A stretch of 34,390 nt of DNA from Bacillota bacterium (GTDB lineage: Bacteria > Bacillota > Clostridia > Lachnospirales > Lachnospiraceae): assembly GCA_023423045.1 (NCBI GenBank), contig JAFAGA010000007.1:1-34390 (forward strand), given 5' to 3'. The notes beneath the pieces are model-generated. The model saw nothing but the letters and a program-made list of their open reading frames with translations. It had not been told where the DNA came from and ran no database searches. Positions 1-6,005 of this stretch are shown one piece after another (within the stretch, counting starts at the first letter, position 1; the number at the start of each line of letters is the position of its first letter). The position numbers and the translations under genes were made by a program.

Positions 1-35
1 AATCATTAAGAGGCTAATGGGATAAAGTGCTACGC

Positions 36-109
36 CTGGTATCAATAAAAATATTACTGGTATCATTCTTGCGAATTGATGATATCAAAATGTGCTGGTA
101 GGCGGTATC
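36..109. repeat. GGTATC repeats, possible extra repressor operators
   Basis: CTGGTATC occurs at 36-43 and again exactly 21 bases later at 57-64; a third GGTATC lies at 104-109. CTGGTATC equals the reverse complement of the core of the operator-like repeat at 868-878 beside the repressor, and 21 bases is also the spacing of two of those repeats. The rest of 1-250 holds no convincing gene or RNA. A distant operator cluster is inference; the repeats themselves are directly visible. Confidence 0.35.
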
Positions 110-250
110 CTTGATGCGAAATAATCAACAAATCAGCAAAAGCAATGAAAACATCAGAAGAATGATATATAATTAACATATAAAAACTTAAATTCATATG
201 AACCATAAAAAGAAGGGGGAGATTTGAGAGGGATTATCTTATATAAAATA

Positions 251-292
251 AGAACAAATGTTCTTGTATTGCGACTGTGACTGATGTATAAT
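251..292 (+). promoter_or_regulatory. LexA (SOS) box on a sigma-A promoter
   Basis: GAACAAATGTTC at 252-263 fits the Gram-positive LexA/DinR consensus GAAC-N4-GTTC, with the dyad extended by flanking A and T. It abuts a promoter with -35 TTGTAT (264-269), a 17-base spacer and -10 TATAAT (287-292). LexA bound here would block RNA polymerase, so the downstream 33-codon gene should be DNA-damage induced. The motif match is seen; repression is inferred from known LexA biology. Confidence 0.8.
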
Positions 293-340
293 GGCATTAG
301 CTACCTTTGAACGTGCGTACATACTACTGGGGGTGTCCAC

Positions 341-442
341 ATGGATGATTACCGGAACTTAATCATCGAACTTATTGACACGATAGATAATCCTTCAATG
401 CTAAAAAAGATATATCTATTTATAAAGTCAATAATAGGCTAG
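341..442 (+). CDS. 33-residue SOS-controlled small protein
   Basis: ATG at 341 follows GGGGGTG (329-335) and gives 33 residues, MDDYRNLIIELIDTIDNPSM and onward, a predicted acidic-then-hydrophobic amphipathic helix pair. Short proteins of this look are common beside prophage repressors in Lachnospiraceae; no function is known to me. It is transcribed from the LexA-box promoter and runs convergently into the repressor, ending within a shared terminator. The repressor lacks a self-cleavage domain, so this peptide is a candidate for the link between SOS and induction, for example as an antirepressor, in analogy to the LexA-controlled Tum of coliphage 186. Coding status is supported by the start, the RBS and the stop placed in the hairpin; the role is inference. 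Confidence 0.65.
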   Translation: MDDYRNLIIELIDTIDNPSMLKKIYLFIKSIIG

Positions 443-463
443 GCATTTGCCTAGCCATTTTCA
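437..463. terminator. Bidirectional terminator between convergent genes
   Basis: GGCTAGGC (437-444), loop ATTT, GCCTAGCC (449-456), then ATTTTCATTTT. The stem contains both stop codons: TAG of the small gene (440-442) and, on the other strand, TAG of the repressor (453-451). The opposite strand continues TATTATT. It would end both convergent transcripts. Confidence 0.75.
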
Positions 464-828
464 TTTTCTTCTTCCATTAGTAAAGCCATCTTCTCAAGGA
501 CTTTCCAATCATCTTCATTAAGCTTACTAAGCATATGTACAAACTTTTTCATATAAATATTTGTATTATTCGGGCTGAGCATCGATCCGGCCCATGCTGC
601 CAATCTCTCATCTCGATTCATCTGGTCAAACATATCACCGTCACCAAATCGAAACCACAATTCATTAACATTAAATTCCCTAACAATGGAAAGCACCATT
701 TGTTCCGTTATATTACGTTCACCTTTCTCAAGCCTTGATATTGCTGGCCCTGTAACACCGAGCCTAGAGCCTAACTCTTCCTGGCTAATGTCTAAATGCT
801 TTCTTAATTCTTTTAGTCTTTCATTCAT
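451..828 (-). CDS. XRE-family CI-like phage repressor
   Basis: A 125-residue protein beginning MNERLKELRKHLDISQEELG. Residues ~1-60 form an XRE/Cro-CI helix-turn-helix (ISQEELGSRLGVTGPAISRL, then EKGERN). The C-terminal ~60 residues are helical and carry no S24 peptidase Ser/Lys dyad, so RecA-stimulated self-cleavage is not expected. The start at 828 is chosen over 861 because AAGGTGGTGA sits just before it. The gene is read from a minus promoter at 852-880 whose -35 overlaps operator-like repeat 1, so autoregulation is likely. Divergent early genes start from 899-927. It is presumably the master lysogeny repressor; the family call is firm, the phage-specific role is inferred from position. 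Confidence 0.9.
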   Translation of the reverse strand: MNERLKELRKHLDISQEELGSRLGVTGPAISRLEKGERNITEQMVLSIVREFNVNELWFRFGDGDMFDQMNRDERLAAWAGSMLSPNNTNIYMKKFVHMLSKLNEDDWKVLEKMALLMEEENENG

Positions 829-851
829 ATGATCACCACCTTCCATAATGA

Positions 852-880
852 ATATTAACAAAAAAAGATACCAGAGTCAA
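852..880 (-). promoter_or_regulatory. Repressor promoter
   Basis: On the minus strand, TTGACT (880-875), a 17-base spacer and TAATAT (857-852) precede the repressor. Operator-like repeat 1 (868-878) covers the -35 edge. Confidence 0.65.
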
Positions 881-939
881 GAAAAAAGTAAAAATATATT
901 GACAAACATACCGTAGTCATATATAATCATACCATAGAC
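868..939. promoter_or_regulatory. Three operator-like repeats of the genetic switch
   Basis: Three direct repeats, ATACCAGAGTC (868-878), ATACCGTAGTC (908-918) and ATACCATAGAC (929-939), are spaced 40 and 21 bases, close to whole helical turns. Repeat 1 overlaps the -35 of the repressor promoter, repeat 2 lies in the spacer of the early promoter and repeat 3 just after its -10. Their placement matches an OR-like switch bound by the adjacent XRE repressor; binding itself is inferred. Confidence 0.65.
899..927 (+). promoter_or_regulatory. Strong early promoter
   Basis: Perfect sigma-A hexamers, TTGACA (899-904) and TATAAT (922-927), with a 17-base spacer that contains operator-like repeat 2. 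It drives the early gene starting at 969. Confidence 0.9.
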
Positions 940-968
940 AAGATAAAAAAAGAAGGAGGTAATCGCTC

Positions 969-1109
969 ATGACAGAAGCGGAAATGAAAATTCTAAAGAC
1001 ATTCGAAAGAATTATTCCTAAACTCAATGAACGGCAGAAGGACAGACTACTTGCTTTTGGCGAGGGAATGGCTTTCAAGGTAGAGGAACAGGAAAAGAAA
1101 ACGGCCTAG
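969..1109 (+). CDS. Small early phage protein (46 aa)
   Basis: ATG at 969 behind AAGGAGGT (954-961) gives 46 residues, MTEAEMKILKTFERIIPKLN and onward, predicted helical with a charged C-terminus. Similar short proteins directly follow the early promoter in other Clostridia prophages, which is my recollection rather than a search. It is the first gene behind the early promoter and should be repressed in the lysogen. A hairpin (GGCCTAGCC, loop TACG, GGCTGGGCC; 1103-1124) spans its stop codon but lacks a T-run. Its position corresponds to that of a Cro- or Cox-like gene, but no HTH is visible. Function unknown. Confidence 0.75.
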   Translation: MTEAEMKILKTFERIIPKLNERQKDRLLAFGEGMAFKVEEQEKKTA

Positions 1110-1149
1110 CCTACGGGCTGGGCCGGGAAAGGATAGGAGGCGAGGAGAG

Positions 1150-1431
1150 TTGAATAGATGGAAGAAGGATGTTTGTATCTTGAATTGTATGGAAGCAATA
1201 TACAACGAATTAGCGGATTATCGTTCGGCTAAAATGAAATCAGCGCATAAAATAATTGATTTGCTCAAGGAAGATTGTAATACCTATTCTGACCTTGAAG
1301 AGAAATATAATCACATGATAAAAACGATGTACTGGGATGGAAGCGGATTTGAAAAATCCGATATCGTAATTTACATCAGAAGTTTAATTGAAGAAGAAAA
1401 AAGCGGCCTGCATATAGCAGACCGCAAATAA
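1150..1431 (+). CDS. Hypothetical early protein (93 aa)
   Basis: TTG start at 1150 with an AGGAGGCGAGGAG ribosome site just upstream (1136-1148). The 93-residue product is mostly helical and charged with no motif I recognise. It lies in the same operon as the preceding 46-residue gene. Its last codons encode the hairpin that acts as terminator for the convergent minus-strand gene, so the two transcription units overlap at their ends. Confidence 0.7.
   Translation: MNRWKKDVCILNCMEAIYNELADYRSAKMKSAHKIIDLLKEDCNTYSDLEEKYNHMIKTMYWDGSGFEKSDIVIYIRSLIEEEKSGLHIADRK
1397..1425 (-). terminator. Terminator for the minus-strand gene at 1433-1693
   Basis: Read on the minus strand: GCGGTCTGC (1425-1417), loop TATAT, GCAGGCCGC (1411-1403) with one G-U pair, then six T (1402-1397). 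It lies entirely within the last codons of the plus-strand gene 1150-1431. Confidence 0.8.
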
Positions 1432-1432
1432 T

Positions 1433-1693
1433 TCATAAATTCTCGATGCTTACAACGGAAGAAGTTTTATAAACCTTTGTTTCGTCAATTTGTTTAAAAA
1501 ATTCACATTTACATAGTAGTTCGGTGAGTGATGGGATAAGTCCATCATGTACATGATACCATAGTTCATACACCTTGCCTTGTGATGTGAGTGTTTCACC
1601 ATTGTGATCATATTTTACGATTGGTATTAGATGATCTGCGGCACTTACATTCATTGTGCTACCATCTGAAAAAGTTATTTTTGCACTTTGCAT
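1433..1693 (-). CDS. Minus-strand hypothetical protein (86 aa)
   Basis: The start at 1693 (MQSAKITFSDGSTMNVSAAD) is preferred over 1711 because AAAGGATAT lies directly before it. The product is a small, probably beta-rich protein with no family I can name; the opening resembles small single-domain proteins with a SAKITFSDG-type strand pair found in other Firmicutes prophages. It has its own promoter (1743-1771) and terminator (1397-1425) and opposes the early operon, so it can be expressed when the early promoter is silent. That suggests a lysogeny-stage or accessory role, which is inference. Confidence 0.75.
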   Translation of the reverse strand: MQSAKITFSDGSTMNVSAADHLIPIVKYDHNGETLTSQGKVYELWYHVHDGLIPSLTELLCKCEFFKQIDETKVYKTSSVVSIENL

Positions 1694-1712
1694 TAAGATA
1701 TATCCTTTCATT

Positions 1713-1771
1713 TGTACTTAGCCTGGCGGGGCCTGTACTTACATTATAAGGAAAGAAGAACGAAAAGGCAA
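1713..1771 (-). promoter_or_regulatory. Promoter with tandem TGTACTTA repeats
   Basis: Minus strand: TTGCCT (1771-1766), a 17-base spacer, TATAAT (1748-1743). Immediately downstream TGTACTTA (plus-strand spelling) occurs at 1713-1720 and 1734-1741, exactly 21 bases apart, placed like operators over the initially transcribed region. A related AAGTACA lies near 1813. Confidence 0.65.
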
Positions 1772-1857
1772 CAAGCCAGAACAGGATATGATATCAATAA
1801 AATCAAGGAAACAAGTACAACCAATTAATCATAGCATATATAGGAGGAGGTGGCTAA

Positions 1858-2022
1858 ATGAAGACATTTGAAATAGTGTATTCCGATGAAAAAGAAATTA
1901 CAGATGAATTCATGGAAGTGGCAGCGCAAATAAAAGCCGAACTGATATTTCAAAATCTCATGAAGCTTCCACCAGAAATCAGGATCCCGCTCTATCGCAA
2001 GATTATGGATGGCTATACGTAA
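1858..2022 (+). CDS. Hypothetical small protein (54 aa)
   Basis: ATG at 1858 behind AGGAGGAGGTGG gives 54 residues, MKTFEIVYSDEKEITDEFME and onward, ending at TAA 2020-2022. It is a predicted helical protein without a recognisable motif. It is followed closely by 2059-2346 with its own strong RBS, so it is likely co-transcribed with it and with the methyltransferase. Function unknown. Confidence 0.7.
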   Translation: MKTFEIVYSDEKEITDEFMEVAAQIKAELIFQNLMKLPPEIRIPLYRKIMDGYT

Positions 2023-2058
2023 TATTTCCCGAAAGAGGAAAGGAGGGACAAGCATTTT

Positions 2059-2346
2059 ATGAGTTACATAGTAAGTTATGAAGAAGGTTTATATAATGCT
2101 ATGCTACGAGCGAAGATAGAATATGTTGCAAAAACGCAGCAAGCCAATGGTGCCATGGGTAATTTTATCGAAGAGCTTAAATTCTATATAGCAGATTTTT
2201 CAGAATTAAAGAAATATCTTAAATATTTGGGATTTAGGATTATCAGAGAATATGAAGTTGATGGCGATATGTGGCTGGAACTCAATAAGAATATTGTCGT
2301 TTCAAATGATGGATTTGTTTGTTTTTACAAACATAAGCGGAGGTAA
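2059..2346 (+). CDS. Hypothetical early protein (95 aa)
   Basis: ATG 2059 behind AGGAGGGA. The 95-residue product has a helical N-terminal half and an alternating hydrophobic stretch (LKYLGFRIIREYEVDGDMWL) ending in a basic tail. No family recognised. It stops two bases before the methyltransferase start, so the pair is translationally close. Function unknown. Confidence 0.75.
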   Translation: MSYIVSYEEGLYNAMLRAKIEYVAKTQQANGAMGNFIEELKFYIADFSELKKYLKYLGFRIIREYEVDGDMWLELNKNIVVSNDGFVCFYKHKRR

Positions 2347-2348
2347 TA

Positions 2349-4241
2349 ATGCAGGATGTAATAATTGATGCTTTCGCCGGAGGAGGCGGGGCAAGTGTGG
2401 GAATGGAAAAGGCATTCGGTAGGTTTATTAATATTGCTATCAACCATGATCCTAATGCCATAGCAATGCACATGGTTAACCACCCTGATACATTGCACCT
2501 TACAGAAGATATTCTAAAAGTCAATTTGAAAAAGTATCTTAAATGGGGCCAGAGAGTCAGATTGTTATGGGCTTCTCCTGACTGTACAAGCCATTCACGT
2601 GCAAAAGGTGATAAACCCATCAAGCGAGGACTTCGCATTCTGCCCATGTCGGCATATAGGCTGTGTAAACAAATTTTAGAGGTTACCGGATACCTTCCTG
2701 AAGTAATCATGATGGAAAATGTTGCGGAAATACAGGATTGGGGTCCGCTTGATGAAAATAACAAGCCGATCAAAGAGAGGAAAGGCGAGTATTATCAGAA
2801 GTTTATCCGGCTCATGAAAAATCTTGGATACCGTTTTGACAGCAGAGAACTTGTAGCGGCAGACTTCGGAGCCCCCACAACACGCAAGCGCTGGTACGCA
2901 CAATTCCGGTGTGACGATAAGCCTATCACATGGCCGGAGCAGACGCATAACCGGAACGGTACGAACGGCATGAAAAAGTGGGAGCCAATAGCGCAGTATA
3001 TTGATTTTAGTAATTTGGGGAAATCTATATTTGGCAGGAAAAAGCCGCTTGCCGACAAGACTATGAAGCGTATTGCAATGGGGCTGGATAAGTTCGTTTT
3101 TAACTGTAAAGAGCCGTTTATAGTGCAGGTTAATCATGGAGGGGACAACTTTAGAGGACAGAGTATTCATGAGCCAATGCCAACGATTACGCAAAAACAT
3201 GGGTATGGAGTGGTTAGTCCGGTTGTTGCTCCGTTTGGAGTACATTACAAATTTGATAATCAGCCCGAAAGTTTGGAAGAGCCAATAAGCACCATCACAT
3301 CAGTAAATGGACATTATATGTGCACTCCTTACATAATGCAGATAGGGCAGACCGGATTTTCAAAAGAGCGGAACCGTTCGGTTGATGATCCAATGTCAAC
3401 GGTTGTTACGAAAAATGAACATTGCCTGGTTGAACCTAAATTACTGCCGATAGATGAAAGACTTGAAAAAATAGGATTTGGGGAGGACGAAGAAACGCGG
3501 CAAATGCTTAGATTGCTTACTATTGTAAACGAGATGGAAACATCTACAGACAGTGAAGATGAGTATAAACTGGCTCCATATCTCATCCAGTACCATTCCG
3601 AAACCACGAAAAATGAGGTCAGAGGGCAATCGGTGGAGGAACCGATCATGACAATTGACACATCTCCAAGATATGCGCTTGTAGCCGCATTTCTCACAAA
3701 ATTTTATAAAACCGGATGCGGCCAATCGTTATTTGAGCCGATTCACACCATAACCACAAGCCCCGGTCATTTTGGTCAGGTATCGGTTATGGCAGTCGAT
3801 TATAAGCAGCTCATTGCCAGCGGAGTTGACGAAGAGACAGCGCAAAAATGCACATGGGTATCGGAATTTATTATGGAGTATTACGGATGCGGCTTAGGAC
3901 AATCCGTGAACAGCCCCCTTCACACGGTGGTAACAAAAGATCGGTTTGCGTTGATAACCATCCTCGGAAATGAATATGCGATCCTTGATATTTTTCTCCG
4001 TATGCTTGAGCCAGAGGAATTGAAATTAGGACAGGGCTTTCCAAAGGACTACATAATTGGCTTCAAAATGCCGAACGGGAAGCCATATCCGAAGAGTGAG
4101 CAGGTTGCCCGTATTGGGAATAGTGTTGTGCCGATAATGGCAGAGAAGCTTTGTCTGGCAGCTTGTCCATATTTGAAAGTAGGCGAGCGGATGCCTAACA
4201 TGATGATTGATCGAACAGGCCCACAATTAAGATTTGCATAA
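2349..4241 (+). CDS. DNA (cytosine-5-)methyltransferase with internal repeats
   Basis: A 630-residue protein that transfers a methyl group from SAM to cytosine C5 in DNA. Motif I is DAFAGGGGASVGME (7-20), the catalytic Cys is C79 in SPDCTSHSRAK (PDC replaces the usual PCQ-type motif), motif VI is ENV (123-125), motif VIII contains RKRW (~178), and motif X is GNSVVP near the C-terminus. Between motifs VIII and X lie six imperfect copies of a ~45-residue unit with the core QSxxEPxxTIT, as in other large phage C5 enzymes. No cognate restriction gene is adjacent, so it is an orphan enzyme, probably protecting phage DNA from host restriction. Start supported by CGGAGG. A possible weak terminator follows. 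Family certain; target site unknown. Confidence 0.95.
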   Translation: MQDVIIDAFAGGGGASVGMEKAFGRFINIAINHDPNAIAMHMVNHPDTLHLTEDILKVNLKKYLKWGQRVRLLWASPDCTSHSRAKGDKPIKRGLRILPMSAYRLCKQILEVTGYLPEVIMMENVAEIQDWGPLDENNKPIKERKGEYYQKFIRLMKNLGYRFDSRELVAADFGAPTTRKRWYAQFRCDDKPITWPEQTHNRNGTNGMKKWEPIAQYIDFSNLGKSIFGRKKPLADKTMKRIAMGLDKFVFNCKEPFIVQVNHGGDNFRGQSIHEPMPTITQKHGYGVVSPVVAPFGVHYKFDNQPESLEEPISTITSVNGHYMCTPYIMQIGQTGFSKERNRSVDDPMSTVVTKNEHCLVEPKLLPIDERLEKIGFGEDEETRQMLRLLTIVNEMETSTDSEDEYKLAPYLIQYHSETTKNEVRGQSVEEPIMTIDTSPRYALVAAFLTKFYKTGCGQSLFEPIHTITTSPGHFGQVSVMAVDYKQLIASGVDEETAQKCTWVSEFIMEYYGCGLGQSVNSPLHTVVTKDRFALITILGNEYAILDIFLRMLEPEELKLGQGFPKDYIIGFKMPNGKPYPKSEQVARIGNSVVPIMAEKLCLAACPYLKVGERMPNMMIDRTGPQLRFA

Positions 4242-4245
4242 AAAA

Positions 4246-4283
4246 GATTGTATCAAGCGTCCAAACTCAGATACAACCTTTTC
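4246..4283 (+). terminator. Possible terminator after the methyltransferase
   Basis: TTGTATC (4248-4254) pairs with GATACAA (4270-4276) across a 15-base loop, followed by CCTTTTC. The long loop makes it a weak candidate. Confidence 0.4.
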
Positions 4284-4354
4284 TCAAATATCTATTAAAA
4301 TAATCCTGCTTATATTTTAGCAGATATTAATAGGCAGTTCAAGAGGGGATGTGT

Positions 4355-4597
4355 ATGATTGCAAATAATGTCTATACGGTAAAAACATGGGCGGGCGAAG
4401 AAAAGCCATGTAAAAAAATTACCCTCTTTCCTGAACGGGATAGTTTCGGGGAAATTTTTTATAAGATAGAAGGGCAACTTAATACAGATTACTTCATGAT
4501 CGATTATTCTTATGACAAAGAAAAAGCACTTACTGAATTTTTGCATTTACACGAAGAAATGATTAATTTTCAGGTGGATTATTTACTTGGAATATAA
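4355..4597 (+). CDS. Hypothetical protein (80 aa) upstream of tubC
   Basis: Of two in-frame ATGs (4349, 4355) the second is better spaced from AAGAGGGG, giving MIANNVYTVKTWAGEEKPCK and onward, 80 residues. It is a small alpha/beta protein without a family I recognise. Its stop codon sits against the first partition iteron, so it ends where the centromere begins. Its role is unknown; a link to partition is possible only by position. Confidence 0.65.
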   Translation: MIANNVYTVKTWAGEEKPCKKITLFPERDSFGEIFYKIEGQLNTDYFMIDYSYDKEKALTEFLHLHEEMINFQVDYLLGI

Positions 4598-4677
4598 TCA
4601 GACTAAATCAGAGTTAATCAGACTAAATCAGAGTTAATCAGAGTTAGTCAGAGAAAATCAGACTAAATCAGAGTTAA
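4594..4677. repeat. tubC: tubC-like centromere: eight 10-bp iterons
   Basis: From 4601 the sequence runs in exact 10-base units of two types, GACTAAATCA and GAGTTAATCA: 4601, 4611, 4621, 4631, 4641, 4651 and 4661, with a last partial unit at 4671. A 10-base period places every copy on one DNA face. The array sits directly upstream of a winged-helix gene and a TubZ gene, the order of the type III partition loci tubC-tubR-tubZ, in which TubR binds such iterons and autoregulates. The repeats are seen; the centromere role follows from that architecture. Confidence 0.9.
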
Positions 4678-4690
4678 GGGGGAGGGTTGA

Positions 4691-4948
4691 TTGAATAAAA
4701 CGAACTTTCTTATTTTGTCTATTCTTAAGTCCCATAATGCAATTAGCAAAATCAGGGGCATGACGGTGAAGGATATCCTTTGTATGGACAATCTGCCATA
4801 CAAAGAAAACACATTTTATAAACTGCTCAGGGATATGTGCGCTGAAGGGATGATTAAAGTCGGAGCGAAGGAAGGAAGAGCACTAACATTTTATATCACA
4901 GAAACAGGTATCAAAAGAATGGAGGAGGCAAAGGAAGATGAAAAATAA
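4691..4948 (+). CDS. tubR: TubR-like centromere-binding protein
   Basis: An 85-residue protein, TTG start at 4691 behind GGGGGAGG, opening MNKTNFLILSILKSHNAISK. It has a winged-helix layout with a recognition-helix region around YKENTFYKLLRDMCAEGMIK and a beta-wing around KVGAKEGRALTFYITETG. TubR proteins are small winged-helix dimers that coat tubC iterons and hook them to TubZ filaments. The iterons lie 14 bases upstream of the start, consistent with autorepression, and the gene overlaps tubZ by 11 bases, implying translational coupling. The call rests on context plus fold, as TubR sequences diverge strongly. Confidence 0.82.
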   Translation: MNKTNFLILSILKSHNAISKIRGMTVKDILCMDNLPYKENTFYKLLRDMCAEGMIKVGAKEGRALTFYITETGIKRMEEAKEDEK

Positions 4949-5984
4949 GATTGGCTTTATAGCAATCGGACAGGCAGGCGGCAACATCGGCAGGCTGCTG
5001 GAGGAAAAGGGATACAGTGTATTGTTTGTCAATACCTCGAAGGAAGATCTGGACACGTTGCGTGATGTGAAGCATCGGTATCATATTCCCGGGGGCGAGG
5101 GCTGCAATAAGGACCGGCACAAGGCGAAAAAATTGGTGGTAGATAACTATGATACCCTGAGTAAAGAAATAGCAGAAAAAATAAATCGGGATATCCTTTT
5201 CGTAGTATTCTCCAGCGGCGGCGGCACCGGCTCCGGTATCGGCCCGATGCTGATTGATCTGCTTTGTGATCAAAAAAAGACAGTTGGCGCCGTTACCGTA
5301 ATTCCCAGTCAGAGCGAAAGTCTCAAATCACAGATCAATGCTTATGAGTGTTTTTGCGAGTTAACCGAGATACAGGGAATGTCAAGCTGCTTTATCATGG
5401 ACAATGAAAGGCATCAGGACAAGCTACGGATGAATTCCATTTTTGTAAATATGCTGACTAGATATTTTGATATCCCAGATAAGTACAAGTCAGTTAAGGG
5501 CAATATTGATAAGGCTGAAGTCGAGGAAACGATAAAGAGCCATGGAATGGCGATTGTATCCTCGTTAAGCGAAACAAAGGGAAGTACATCCGCATTAATT
5601 GCGTCCTTTGGAAAGAATATTTTTGCACCCATTGAAGATGACCGGGTGATCAAATATATTGCTCTGTCAGGTCCCGATGATATTTGTATTCCAGAATTGC
5701 AGAAAGTGTGTGGAATACCCATTGATACATACAGAGCCTATAGCGATACATCCACATTGTGTATGCTGTCTGGGCTAAATTATCCACAAAAGCGCCTTGA
5801 TATTATCCACAAAATTGTAATTGATCATAAGGACACCATTACAAAAAATCTTAAGAGTCCATCCCAGCAGCGAATGAAAAATGATATTAATTTCCTTGAT
5901 GAAATCAACGCGAAGCAGGAGACGCAGACCGAAATTCCTGCTAAAGACACTTCAATCAGAGATAAGATGAGCAAATATCTTTAA
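4938..5984 (+). CDS. tubZ: TubZ, tubulin/FtsZ-like partition GTPase
   Basis: A 348-residue protein, close to TubZ of phage c-st (about 360). The nucleotide-binding start GFIAIGQAGGN (6-16) and the tubulin signature GGGTGSG (94-100) are intact. An acidic/lysine-rich tail (RDKMSKYL at the very end) fits the TubR-binding tail of the family. TubZ polymerises with GTP into treadmilling filaments that move TubR-tubC complexes, segregating low-copy plasmids and plasmid-like prophages. It overlaps tubR and is followed after about 20 bases by the replication gene, forming a partition-replication block. It is not FtsZ: the position, the iterons and the divergent C-terminal half argue for TubZ. Confidence 0.93.
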   Translation: MKNKIGFIAIGQAGGNIGRLLEEKGYSVLFVNTSKEDLDTLRDVKHRYHIPGGEGCNKDRHKAKKLVVDNYDTLSKEIAEKINRDILFVVFSSGGGTGSGIGPMLIDLLCDQKKTVGAVTVIPSQSESLKSQINAYECFCELTEIQGMSSCFIMDNERHQDKLRMNSIFVNMLTRYFDIPDKYKSVKGNIDKAEVEETIKSHGMAIVSSLSETKGSTSALIASFGKNIFAPIEDDRVIKYIALSGPDDICIPELQKVCGIPIDTYRAYSDTSTLCMLSGLNYPQKRLDIIHKIVIDHKDTITKNLKSPSQQRMKNDINFLDEINAKQETQTEIPAKDTSIRDKMSKYL

Positions 5985-6005
5985 GGCAAAGAACGGGTGG
6001 TAAAT

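Noticed and set aside
1103..1124. Terminator after the 46-residue early gene
   Set aside because: Good 9-bp stem with a TACG loop but no T-run; more likely an mRNA structure.
1825..2055. Minus-strand open frame opposite 1858-2022
   Set aside because: No RBS or promoter; the plus-strand 54-residue gene has a strong AGGAGGAGG site.
2676..3245. 189-codon minus-strand frame inside the methyltransferase
   Set aside because: Overlaps conserved motifs of the methyltransferase and has no RBS.
4601..4677. CRISPR array
   Set aside because: Units are 10 bases with no spacers; context identifies partition iterons.
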